Origin: J014 sp964486055
GTDB lineage: Bacteria; Acidobacteriota; Blastocatellia; Pyrinomonadales; Pyrinomonadaceae
Direction: 5' to 3'
Assembly: GCA_964486055.1 (NCBI GenBank)
Contig: CAZALE010000006.1
Coordinates: 144,218 to 208,217 of the forward strand
Length of the DNA: 64,000 nt
This document shows, piece by piece, positions 44,298-52,188 of the stretch. A program made the position numbers and the translations under genes. Under the pieces are notes generated by a model. That model ran no database searches. It saw only the letters and a program-made list of their open reading frames with translations, and had not been told where the DNA came from. Each line of letters starts with the position of its first letter. The stretch's first letter is position 1.

Positions 44298-46619
44298 TTA
44301 ATTTTGAGGTAAATAAAAAGATGGTATGGGTTTATCGTCCTGCATCCCAAAGCTGATGGCGGTAAACCCATTGGTGCTTTGTAGTATGTACCAGGTGCCA
44401 CCTCGAAAAACCGCTATATCTGTTTTCCCATCTCCATCGTAGTCTCCTGGGACTGGTTTATCTGAAGAAATACCAAATTGAATTCCCGTAAAGCCTAGTT
44501 GACTACGGAGTAAGTACCACGTTCCATCACGAAAAACGGCGATGTCGGCTAATCCGTCACCATCATAATCTCCAGGCACAGGTTTATCACTGGGAAGTCC
44601 AAACTGTATAGCGGTAAAGCCTAATTGACTACGCAGGAGGTACCAAACACCATCTCGAAAAACAGCCAGATCTGTTTTTCCATCACCATCATAGTCAGCC
44701 GACACTGCTTTATCTCCACTAGTCCCGAATTGTTCAACACGAAGAGGATTTGGACTTCCTGAACTATTTAATATATACCATATGCCGCTGCGGAATACCG
44801 CAATATCAGCAAATCCATCTCCATTGTAATCTGCTGGTACGGCTACATCAGTCGAAGTACCAAATTGTTGGGTTCGAAAGATGCGATTTTGAATGTACCA
44901 AGTAGACTCTGACGGACGGAAGACCGCAAAGTCTGTTTTTCCATTCCCGTCATAATCAGCTGGCACTGGTATATCGCTTGATGTTCCAAAATTCATCACT
45001 CTCAGACTCTGTGTAGAACTTTGTAAAATGTACCAATTGCCATCTGAGGGGCGAAAGATCGAAATATCTGTTTTGCCATCGCCATCAAAATCAGCTGGTT
45101 TATTTTTAGGTGCAGCAATACCAGCAACTGGTCCTTCTGCTATGTTACCGTCTATGTTGAAGGTTATGCCTCCCCATGTTTCATTGTGTGGAGCCTGATA
45201 TTGTTTTATGCGTTGACGATTATTCCAAACATTAGCCGGAACCTGAGGCGATGGGGCTGCATATGTCCATACTGAGGCTATGTTATCCCATCTAGCAAGC
45301 CACACAGCATCCATACGGCTTGGAGTGGGTATATCAATCCAATCATTCACAGCATTGGTCGGTGAGCCATAAACTCCTGAGATGTATCCAAGCTCTTTTA
45401 ACCTATCGGTCCATCCCTTTAAGAATGCCTTCACTGCAGTTCGGCATCCAGGTGTAGTAGAGGTTTCGTCGTATCTCTCCATATCATAATAAAGTATCGT
45501 TCCTTGAGTAAGGCCTAGATTGTTAGCATCTGTAATGGCAATATCAGCCTCTGAACGTCCTTGTTGTTCTGCTACCACAGGATCAGAACTGTGCTTTGCG
45601 CAGTTCGTGCAGCTAGAGCAGGGGGCTTGATACCCTACAACCGTTGGTATCAGACCCCATCCCATCGCTGATACTTGTTGCACCCAAGAGGCCGAGAGTT
45701 GAGTTTGAGAGCATCCACGATTCCTTCCTGAAATATATATGTTAGCATCGTAAAATGGAGAAAAATCCCACCAAGTCTGCATTTGAGAGATACTGGCTGC
45801 TGCACATTTATCAAAACCGCGATTTATGCTCGTCCTTACGGACCCTCCTGGACTATTTAAGACCAAAATAGAATTTTTTAATCTAAGTTGGGCCTTAATT
45901 TTCTCTGCTTCCAATAGATCTCCAAGGGCGGCAGGTGTAACCTCTCGCCCTCTTATGAATAGCTTAGTTTCCTGAAAACATTCTCTCTTGAATGCCATGC
46001 ATGAGCCATCTGACACCAACAACCAAGGAGAGTTGCTTTCCTCGATTTCATCCTCTTTCCTTATTTCTGAGTAACTATTTTGAAAATGCCAATTTTCCCC
46101 GCTGTCAAAACTCCTGTAAACAGCCACACGGAAAAAATTGGAAGTCGAAGGTAAACGTAATCTTAATTCAGCCACATGCGCATCGTATTTTTCCAATGAA
46201 ACCTTATCTAAACCAGCTTCCTGCAAATCAGAAAACCTCAGCCTTATTGAAAAGCGGCTCCAGCTTTCACCATTGTCTGTACTTTTCAAAAGCCAGAGAC
46301 CTTTGTGATTCGTGACTATTACCCATATCTCATTATCATTCGTTAATAAGGCATTGCTGATTATTTCGTCATTGTTTTTTTGTACTTCGATTTCCTGCCA
46401 AGTTTGTCCTGCGTCAGAGGTAATGAAAATTATATCCTCTGTGAAAATTATTCCGGTATCTTCGCTGAAGCTCTGAACACCTTTAATTAGCCAAGGTGTT
46501 TTCTCCGCATTCGAGCTTTCATCGGTTTTATAAACCAATGGGTAGCCATGACCTTGAGAACTTAGATTGAATAGGGCTAATGTCGCTACTATCAGCAAAA
46601 GGAAACTACATTTTTTCAT
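44298..46619 (-). CDS. Large secreted protein: BNR-like repeats, DUF1906 glycoside-hydrolase-like domain and VCBS/FG-GAP repeats
   Basis: A 773-residue secreted protein. Signal peptide about 1-23. Residues 45-190 hold at least three BNR/sialidase-type Asp-box motifs (SDAGQTWQEI, STDNGESWSRF, SFDSGENWHFQ). A DUF1906 (Rv2525c-like, glycoside-hydrolase TIM-barrel) domain occupies about 265-505: NRGFDKCAAAS at the start, GLIPTVVGYQAP, ILYYDMERYD and VWLARWD. Residues 510-773 are six FG-GAP/VCBS units. Rv2525c-like domains may bind or cleave cell-wall glycans; the acidic residues in YYDMERYD suggest a catalytic site, but no activity is proved. AGGAGG precedes the ATG. The VCBS part ends without a sorting signal. 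Confidence 0.88.
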   Translation of the reverse strand: MKKCSFLLLIVATLALFNLSSQGHGYPLVYKTDESSNAEKTPWLIKGVQSFSEDTGIIFTEDIIFITSDAGQTWQEIEVQKNNDEIISNALLTNDNEIWVIVTNHKGLWLLKSTDNGESWSRFSIRLRFSDLQEAGLDKVSLEKYDAHVAELRLRLPSTSNFFRVAVYRSFDSGENWHFQNSYSEIRKEDEIEESNSPWLLVSDGSCMAFKRECFQETKLFIRGREVTPAALGDLLEAEKIKAQLRLKNSILVLNSPGGSVRTSINRGFDKCAAASISQMQTWWDFSPFYDANIYISGRNRGCSQTQLSASWVQQVSAMGWGLIPTVVGYQAPCSSCTNCAKHSSDPVVAEQQGRSEADIAITDANNLGLTQGTILYYDMERYDETSTTPGCRTAVKAFLKGWTDRLKELGYISGVYGSPTNAVNDWIDIPTPSRMDAVWLARWDNIASVWTYAAPSPQVPANVWNNRQRIKQYQAPHNETWGGITFNIDGNIAEGPVAGIAAPKNKPADFDGDGKTDISIFRPSDGNWYILQSSTQSLRVMNFGTSSDIPVPADYDGNGKTDFAVFRPSESTWYIQNRIFRTQQFGTSTDVAVPADYNGDGFADIAVFRSGIWYILNSSGSPNPLRVEQFGTSGDKAVSADYDGDGKTDLAVFRDGVWYLLRSQLGFTAIQFGLPSDKPVPGDYDGDGLADIAVFRDGTWYLLRSQLGFTGIQFGISSDKPVPGDYDGDGKTDIAVFRGGTWYILQSTNGFTAISFGMQDDKPIPSFYLPQN
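44301..45092 (-). repeat. Six tandem FG-GAP/VCBS repeat units
   Basis: Residues 510-773 of the secreted protein are six units of 42-48 residues, each starting D(Y/F)(D/N)G(D/N)G followed by TDxAVFR and WYI/L. The DxDGDGxxD core is a calcium-binding loop. Units 4 and 5 are nearly identical (both contain WYLLRSQLGFT), also at DNA level around 44500-44640, which suggests a fairly recent duplication. Confidence 0.85.
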
Positions 46620-46768
46620 TTATGTTGACCTCCTCAGCAGAAAATCTTATAAAATTTTAAAAAATTATAATTCAATCAAATGAGTTTTTGTAGTCATTTC
46701 TGCAACTTTTTTTGCTCATCGAACGTCTATTAAAGCGACCGAAAAAACCTCTCAAAAAATTTTTACAC

Positions 46769-46786
46769 TTTGAGCGGTTTGAGCGG
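46769..46786 (+). promoter_or_regulatory. Tandem 9-bp direct repeat and possible promoter before PilZ-like gene
   Basis: TTTGAGCGG occurs twice in direct tandem, 120-140 bp upstream of the ATG at 46907. Just downstream a TTGACT (46798-46803) lies 17 bp from TAACTT (46821-46826), which could be -35 and weak -10 elements. The repeats would be placed at an activator-binding position. This is a suggestion from position only. Confidence 0.3.
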
Positions 46787-46906
46787 TTTTGTTAAACTTG
46801 ACTTTTTTGTAATTTTAGTTTAACTTTTCAATGCAAGCCTAGAAAATCTAATAAAAGGTTTGCTAGGTAAGCACCCTAACGAGAAAGGGAGGGCAAATAT
46901 AGATAT

Positions 46907-47311
46907 ATGGCAAGAATAGAATCATCAAAAATCAGCAATAATCGTCCATCTTTTCATGAGAGAATCATGGCTCAATTACGTGTAAAGGCTAGTTGGGTTG
47001 ATAAAGTCACGGGGAAGAGAGTGGAAGTTGAGGGGTTCACTGAACATATAGGAGAAAGGAGCGCTCTAGTAAACTTCAATACTCTTCCTCCCGTTGGAAG
47101 TGAAGTCAATTTGTGTGTTTTAGATGATGACAAACCCTTGATCGAGGTTCCAACGGAGGTAATCCGTGTTGAAAGAGATCCGAGCAAGCCTTTAGCTGCT
47201 CTCTCCATAGTTGAAAATCTAAAGAAATGGAAGAGCATCGTAATGACAGCGGCTCAGGAATGGGTCGCACGCCAATGGAAACTCAATTATGAAGAGGAAT
47301 GGGCGAATTAA
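46907..47311 (+). CDS. Small PilZ-like protein
   Basis: A 134-residue cytoplasmic protein. The middle resembles a PilZ barrel: LRVKASWVDKVTGKRVEVEG, TEHIGERSALVNFNTLPP and VGSEVNLCVLDDDKP, followed by PTEVIRVERD. The c-di-GMP-binding RxxxR and (D/N)xSxxG motifs are not clearly conserved (RIMAQLR and GERSALV take their places), so it may not bind c-di-GMP. The C-terminus ends in an amphipathic helix with WVARQWKLNYEEEW. It stands alone; a terminator follows at 47338-47363. Confidence 0.5.
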   Translation: MARIESSKISNNRPSFHERIMAQLRVKASWVDKVTGKRVEVEGFTEHIGERSALVNFNTLPPVGSEVNLCVLDDDKPLIEVPTEVIRVERDPSKPLAALSIVENLKKWKSIVMTAAQEWVARQWKLNYEEEWAN

Positions 47312-47337
47312 TCAATCTACTTATCCATCCTAAGCGA

Positions 47338-47363
47338 ACGGAGTTTACCTCCGTCCGTTTTTT
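47338..47363 (+). terminator. Rho-independent terminator
   Basis: ACGGAG (47338-47343), a five-base loop, CTCCGT (47349-47354), then CCG and six T. It follows the PilZ-like gene by 26 bp and precedes the next gene start by 28 bp. Confidence 0.8.
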
Positions 47364-47390
47364 CTTTATTACAAGACACAAAGTTTTGCC

Positions 47391-48440
47391 ATGAGACTTA
47401 CGACTTTCGTACTGATGTTGAGCCTTTTTGGGTCTTTCCTTCTAGGCCAAGAACAGAATAAGCCACTCACACAAGCAGAATATGTAAAACTTTTGTATGA
47501 GTTGGAAAAAAACCCTGCCAAACGTGATGAGATAATACAGACTATAAGAATACGTGGGATAGCATTCGAGTTGAGCGATGGAATCCGCGGGCTTACAGCA
47601 ACTAAAAGTCGTAACGACCCGGAGCTGCGCAGAGTTTTAGAAGAAGCGGCGAGAAGATATAAAAACCCATCGATAGGGCTTTTACCTAGTATTGAAGAGA
47701 GCAATCAGCTACTTGAAAAAACGAGAAAAGCAACGCTGGAAGCGGTGGAAGCAATGCCTGATTTCGTAGTTAAGCAACTTATCCAGCGTTCTATTTCTTA
47801 CGCGTCTACAGGTAACTTTCAAACCTTGGACCATTTGATTGTTGCAGTCAGCTACCGTTCTAATGGCCAAGAAGAATACAAATTATTAAGCGTTAATGGC
47901 ATAATTCAGGACAATACGAAACCAAAGCAAAGCTATGAAGAAGTCGGAGGCGTAAGCTCTACAGGAGAATTCGTTAATGTCCTTGCGACAATCTTTAAGC
48001 CTGAGAGTGAAACAAAATTCCAAATTTTGGATACTGATTCTGTGAATGATCGAAGAACAGTTGTGTATGAATTTGAAATCACCAAGGACAAAGCTAGACA
48101 GCAGATTGTTTCAATGAGTGGATCGTTTGCCTCAACGGTCACGGGAATGAAAGGAAGAATTTGGATTGATAAGGAGCTTTTCAGGGTTTTAAGGATCGAA
48201 TCGACAGCTACGGATATTCCGCCTGATTTTCCGATACGTGCAGCTAGCCGTAGAATTGATTATGGTTGGGTAAAAATAGCTGATGAAAAATACCTTTTGC
48301 CTATTCTTGCCGATGTCAGATTAATAGTCAGAGAGAGTGGTAAGTTGTTTGAGACTCGAAATTTGATTCGTTTTAAAGAATATCAGAAATTCGGGACAGA
48401 AGTTAGGGTTTTAGATGATGACATGGCGGAACAACCTTGA
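47391..48440 (+). CDS. Exported hypothetical protein (outer-membrane lipoprotein-sorting-like fold possible)
   Basis: A 349-residue protein with signal peptide MRLTTFVLMLSLFGSFLLG (cut before QEQ). Residues 25-110 are helical (PLTQAEYVKLLYELEK, LRRVLEEAARRYKNP). Residues 115-340 are beta-rich and include VKQLIQRSISY, DRRTVVYEFEITKDK, GRIWIDKELFRVLRIES and RIDYGWVKIADEKYLLP. The last part resembles LolA/LolB-like or TIGR03435-type acidobacterial proteins, but I cannot name a family with confidence. No enzymatic motifs. Starts 28 bp after a terminator, so it has its own promoter. Confidence 0.7.
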   Translation: MRLTTFVLMLSLFGSFLLGQEQNKPLTQAEYVKLLYELEKNPAKRDEIIQTIRIRGIAFELSDGIRGLTATKSRNDPELRRVLEEAARRYKNPSIGLLPSIEESNQLLEKTRKATLEAVEAMPDFVVKQLIQRSISYASTGNFQTLDHLIVAVSYRSNGQEEYKLLSVNGIIQDNTKPKQSYEEVGGVSSTGEFVNVLATIFKPESETKFQILDTDSVNDRRTVVYEFEITKDKARQQIVSMSGSFASTVTGMKGRIWIDKELFRVLRIESTATDIPPDFPIRAASRRIDYGWVKIADEKYLLPILADVRLIVRESGKLFETRNLIRFKEYQKFGTEVRVLDDDMAEQP

Positions 48441-48444
48441 TGGC

Positions 48445-48825
48445 CTATATGCGCTCGAGTATAACTATTGCAATTGCATGCTCTTGGGTATGAGACAGCG
48501 ATAAATGCAGTCGATCCACTTTTAGATGTTGCAATGCTTTCTCTGCCGTTCCAGTAACTTTCAGATAAGGAAATCCAGTTTCTTCTCTACACACTTGAAT
48601 TTCTTTCCACTTCATGCCGTCTCGCCAACCAGTCTTTATCGCTTTTAGAAATGCCTCTTTGGCAGCAAACCTAGCAGCGTATGACTCGAATTTTGCTAAA
48701 CCGCGACTCTCACAATATAACCTCTCTTCATCTGTAAATACTCTTTGCACAAATCTTGGAGTTCTTTGCAAAGTTTCGCGCATCCTGTAAACTTCAACTA
48801 TGTCCGTGCCAATCGAAATGATCAT
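48445..48825 (-). CDS. acpS: Holo-[acyl-carrier-protein] synthase (AcpS)
   Basis: A 126-residue 4'-phosphopantetheinyl transferase. It transfers phosphopantetheine from CoA to the serine of ACP, activating it for fatty-acid synthesis. IGTDIVEVYRM holds the Mg-binding Asp and FAAKEAFLKAIKTGW the glutamate, both characteristic; LHLSLSHTQEHAIAIVIL is the usual C-terminus. The start overlaps the start of the divergent pgeF gene by up to 26 bp. Confidence 0.95.
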   Translation of the reverse strand: MIISIGTDIVEVYRMRETLQRTPRFVQRVFTDEERLYCESRGLAKFESYAARFAAKEAFLKAIKTGWRDGMKWKEIQVCREETGFPYLKVTGTAEKALQHLKVDRLHLSLSHTQEHAIAIVILERI

Positions 48826-49699
48826 ATTTGACGAATTAGTAAATCAAGATACACCAGAAATCGAGGAAAACAAAATTCTTTTGCATAGAGGTTTTTATTG
48901 GGCTGAAAAAAATGGAATTAGAGTTTTGGTATGTGAACTTTTAGAGAAATCAGGTTTCATAAACGGATTTTCTACCAGATTGGGTGGAGTCTCACCATTT
49001 CCGAAAAATGATTTGAATCTAGCTGGCTTCGATGAGGACTCTCTAGAAAACATAATGGAAAATCGAAGAAGATTATTGAGTGTTTTTGCAACTGACTATG
49101 TTTTATCAACTGTATGGCAGGTTCATGGAGATAACGTAAGGATAATAAGGAACTTAGATGAAGCTAAAGACGGTAATTTTAGGGCAGATGCAATTGTTTC
49201 AGATTTAGATGGAATTTTACTGGGTATAAAAACAGCGGATTGTGTGCCTATACTGCTTGCGGACGTGAAGAGGTGTTGTTTTGCTGCAGTACATGCCGGA
49301 TGGAGAGGAACGCTTCAAAAAATAGTAATGAGAACTCTCGAGATAATGTCTAAGACTTATGGGTCTGATGTTAGTGACATCGTTTGTGCATTAGGTCCTG
49401 CTGCAGTTTCACGATATGAGGTAGGAGAAGACGTAATTAATCAATTTCGTGATGAATTCAGAGAAGAAGCTGATGAAATTTTAAGGCCATCTTGTAATTC
49501 TAACCATGCTTTTTTGAACTTGCACATAGCCAATGTGAAACTCTTGCTTAAATGCGGAGTTTCACAAAACAATATAAAAGTAGCGCCATTCTGCACTATG
49601 CAACGAAACGATTTATTCTTTTCCTATCGTTTGGAGAAGAAAAAATTAGGTAAAGTGGGAAGATTACTCTCTGTCATTGGTAAAGCGCGTGGTAATTGA
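48800..49699 (+). CDS. pgeF: Peptidoglycan editing factor PgeF (laccase-domain polyphenol oxidase family)
   Basis: A 299-residue protein of the YfiH/PgeF family (formerly 'laccase domain'), which removes misincorporated L-Ser-containing precursor from muramyl peptides in E. coli. The conserved copper/zinc-type ligands are in QVHGDNV, TADCVPILLAD and AAVHAGWRGT. GPAAVSRYEVGEDV and the C-terminus FFSYRLEKKKLGKVGRL also fit. Start at 48800 is tentative: a second in-frame ATG at 48818 is possible, and neither has a clear ribosome binding site. It overlaps acpS head to head. Confidence 0.9.
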   Translation: MSVPIEMIIFDELVNQDTPEIEENKILLHRGFYWAEKNGIRVLVCELLEKSGFINGFSTRLGGVSPFPKNDLNLAGFDEDSLENIMENRRRLLSVFATDYVLSTVWQVHGDNVRIIRNLDEAKDGNFRADAIVSDLDGILLGIKTADCVPILLADVKRCCFAAVHAGWRGTLQKIVMRTLEIMSKTYGSDVSDIVCALGPAAVSRYEVGEDVINQFRDEFREEADEILRPSCNSNHAFLNLHIANVKLLLKCGVSQNNIKVAPFCTMQRNDLFFSYRLEKKKLGKVGRLLSVIGKARGN

Positions 49700-49771
49700 G
49701 CATAGAATTGTTAATCCTTGTCAGTGAAAGCGTTTTTTTGCTTAGTCTTAAAGAGGCGATTTAAAGTAATC

Positions 49772-50233
49772 TCAAACTACCTTAGCCGTTAATAATATCT
49801 CTTTTTCTTTTGGGGGAAAGCATACTTCATCATTGCAAGCTTGATAACGGACAACTGCTCTTACTTTGATAGTCTTTCCTTTAAAGCTCTGTGGAACCTG
49901 GACAGAAAATATAAATCTTACTTTTCCCTCATAAATATTGATTGGTTTTTCATTGAAAGGGAATTTCTTATCTTTACCTCTTGGATACAAGACTTTACCT
50001 ACATTTATATCCTTTGAATATAAACGTAGGGTTGTAGGAATTGCATACTGGTTATTAGGACGGTTTGAATTAACATGTAGTCCATCCGGAATTTCTAATA
50101 TGACTACTCCACGAGCAGTCGAACCTTTCTTCACCGTCCCATTACCTATGGATCCGCTAATATTTTGTGCGTTAATACACTCAGTAATAATGAAGATAAA
50201 AGATGATAACAAAAAAATCTTGAATATTCTCAT
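49772..50233 (-). CDS. DsbD N-terminal-domain-like periplasmic protein
   Basis: A 153-residue exported protein: signal peptide about 1-22 (ends CINA-QNIS). The remainder matches the N-terminal (alpha) domain of the disulfide reductase DsbD: GVVILEIPDGLHVNS, YPRGKDKKFPFNEKPINIY and YQACNDEVCFPPKE with the redox Cys pair. It lacks DsbD membrane and gamma domains, so it would be a free-standing thiol domain. Others of this 'protein-disulfide reductase DsbD domain' type are found alone or in two-gene systems. Partner unknown; the DsbA-like fusion at 31112 might be one. Confidence 0.85.
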   Translation of the reverse strand: MRIFKIFLLSSFIFIITECINAQNISGSIGNGTVKKGSTARGVVILEIPDGLHVNSNRPNNQYAIPTTLRLYSKDINVGKVLYPRGKDKKFPFNEKPINIYEGKVRFIFSVQVPQSFKGKTIKVRAVVRYQACNDEVCFPPKEKEILLTAKVV

Positions 50234-50354
50234 AATTCGATATTAACTGAGTTTATGCGGCCTCCGCAAGCTCTAGTAAAGGACGTAATCCTCAAAACCA
50301 TCTAGAGCGGTTTGAAAAATCATCTTAGTTTATCCTAAAATAAATTTTCGCTAA

Positions 50355-50426
50355 GCCCTTGTAGCTCAACGGTAGAGCAGAGGACTCATAATCCTTTGGT
50401 TGGGGGTTCGAATCCCTCCGAGGGCA
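50355..50426 (+). tRNA. tRNA with CAT anticodon (Met or Ile2)
   Basis: A complete cloverleaf: acceptor arms GCCCTTG and CGAGGGC, D-stem GCTC/GAGC, anticodon stem GAGGA/TCCTT with loop CTCATAA (anticodon CAT), T-arm GGGGG TTCGAAT CCCTC and discriminator A. CCA is not encoded. A CAT anticodon can be elongator Met, or Ile2 after lysidine modification. The variable loop region recalls Ile2 genes, but identity is not settled by eye. A short T-rich run follows. Confidence 0.93.
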
Positions 50427-50535
50427 TTTTTTATTTACAAGCTGTGGTTTTTTAAATTCTGTGTTATAAGTTTATTGGAACTAGTTTTCCTGAATAGGCG
50501 TGTAACTTCTCAGATGTTGGAGGTTTAATTTAGTA

Positions 50536-50991
50536 ATGAGAGGCTTTTCGTTGGTAGAGTTAATGATAGTCATAGCCATTATTGCTTTGATAATAGGGAT
50601 CGGAATTCCGACTTGGCAATCAATGGTCAGAAATGGCAACGAAACCACAGCAATCCAAACATTAAATACGATACGTACTTGTCAGATGGGATATGCAGGA
50701 AAACATCAGGGCAGATTCGCTCAGAATTTTGCTGAATTAGTTAAGTCTGGATGTATCGAAGGAGATAAGTTCAACAGTGAAACTCCTGTAATAAATGGAT
50801 ACATATATACGATGAAGGTAGAACAACCTTCTGGTAGCAGACCAGCCTTCTTTTCAGTAAATGCCGACCCACAAGTAGCGGAGGGAACAATGGCTACTGG
50901 CACCAGGCATTTTTATATTGACTCATCTGTAGGGACAGTAAAAGCCACTGAGGAAAACCGCCCAGCGAAAGCCGACGACCCATCAATCTAA
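50536..50991 (+). CDS. Type IV pilin-like / GspG-like prepilin
   Basis: A 151-residue prepilin. The leader is only three residues, MRG, followed by Phe as residue +1 and Glu at +5 (FSLVELMIVIAIIALIIGIG), the class III signal for prepilin peptidase. An alpha-helical N-terminus leads to a beta C-terminal globular domain with two cysteines (Cys48 in IRTCQMG and Cys73 in KSGCIEG). Ends AKADDPSI. A GGAGG lies twelve bases before the ATG. No other pilus genes are nearby, so it may be a major or minor pilin or pseudopilin encoded alone. Confidence 0.88.
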   Translation: MRGFSLVELMIVIAIIALIIGIGIPTWQSMVRNGNETTAIQTLNTIRTCQMGYAGKHQGRFAQNFAELVKSGCIEGDKFNSETPVINGYIYTMKVEQPSGSRPAFFSVNADPQVAEGTMATGTRHFYIDSSVGTVKATEENRPAKADDPSI

Positions 50992-51252
50992 GTTACTCGT
51001 TTTATAGATCAGCTCTTTAGTTCAAGGAAAGGATCGAGTGTCAGCAGAACCTCTGGGAAAATAAATTGCAAGATTAGAAGCTCCCAAACTTGAGTATTTT
51101 TAACTGAAATAAATATTGTCAAACTGTATGCTTCCATTTAAGGTTTCATAAGAGGATTACGTGACTAAGATAAAGTATTGCGATTAAATTTCTGCGATAT
51201 ATGCATGGACTTCAGTCGATGAATTAGAAGTAGTATCTGAGGCAAGCGTGAT

Positions 51253-51927
51253 CTAGTCGAATAATCTAAGATTTTGTTTTTGAGTTTCTTTAAGCCTTCT
51301 TAAGAACTCTTCTCTTGAGATCTCTTTTGCTCCTAAGATTTTGAAGTGTTTGCTCATAACCTGTATATCTACCCAAGTAGCTCCTCTAGATTTAAGGTGA
51401 TCGACTAAAAACAGGAAGGCTAGCTTCGATGCATTTGATACGTAATGAAACATGCTCTCTCCCGTAAAAACACCTCCTGCATCCACACCATAAAGCCCTC
51501 CAATCAATTCTCCCTTTTCATTCCATACCTCTACACTGTGAGCTATACCTCTCCTGTGTAGTTCTAAAAAACTTTCGAAGATTTCGTTGATTATCCATGT
51601 ACCACGCTGTCTTTTTCTCTTTACGGTCGCACAGGCGCTTATCACCTCAGCAAAGCTCTTATCGATTGTATAAGTGAAATTTGAATTTTTCCTGGCTTTT
51701 CTCAGAGATCTTGGTACGTGAAGCTCTTCAAAATCCAAGACTGCTCTTTTTGGAGGGCAAAACCACGGAACATGATTAAAGTTCGATGCAGTCCATGGAA
51801 ATATACCCTTGCGATACGCATGAATTATGTTTTCAGGATTAAGATAACTTAAATCCGTTATGCAAATGATACCATCAGGATCCTTCGAGGTTGCAGGATT
51901 GGGAAATTTAATAATGTTGGGTGCCAT
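51253..51927 (-). CDS. aat: Leucyl/phenylalanyl-tRNA-protein transferase (Aat)
   Basis: A 224-residue L/F-transferase, which adds Leu or Phe from aminoacyl-tRNA to N-terminal Arg/Lys of proteins, marking them for ClpS/ClpAP degradation in the N-end rule. Matches: YRKGIFPWTASNFNHVPWFC, PKRAVLDFEELHVPRSLRK, GTWIINEI, RGIAHSVEVWNEKGELIGGL, GVFTGESMFH and ATWVDIQVMSKHFKILGAKE. Full length for the family. A single gene in its neighbourhood. Confidence 0.95.
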   Translation of the reverse strand: MAPNIIKFPNPATSKDPDGIICITDLSYLNPENIIHAYRKGIFPWTASNFNHVPWFCPPKRAVLDFEELHVPRSLRKARKNSNFTYTIDKSFAEVISACATVKRKRQRGTWIINEIFESFLELHRRGIAHSVEVWNEKGELIGGLYGVDAGGVFTGESMFHYVSNASKLAFLFLVDHLKSRGATWVDIQVMSKHFKILGAKEISREEFLRRLKETQKQNLRLFD

Positions 51928-52188
51928 CTGGATTGAATTTCAACCTTAAAATTGAAGCATTTGGATTTTTGATTTACTTAAATTGGCATTACGCTTTTTA
52001 TTTTAAACAATTGCCTTGGCGCGTAAAACCCTTTTGCATGCATTTCTCCTTTGATGTGCAAGTCCTCATCTCTTATGACTGTTCGTAAATTTAAAAAGAG
52101 TCTTTCTCAGTTTGGACTTTATTTTCTCTTTGAGTATTTAGTTTAACCACTTCTTCGGTTATTATATAAGTTTTCCGACCTAATAATT

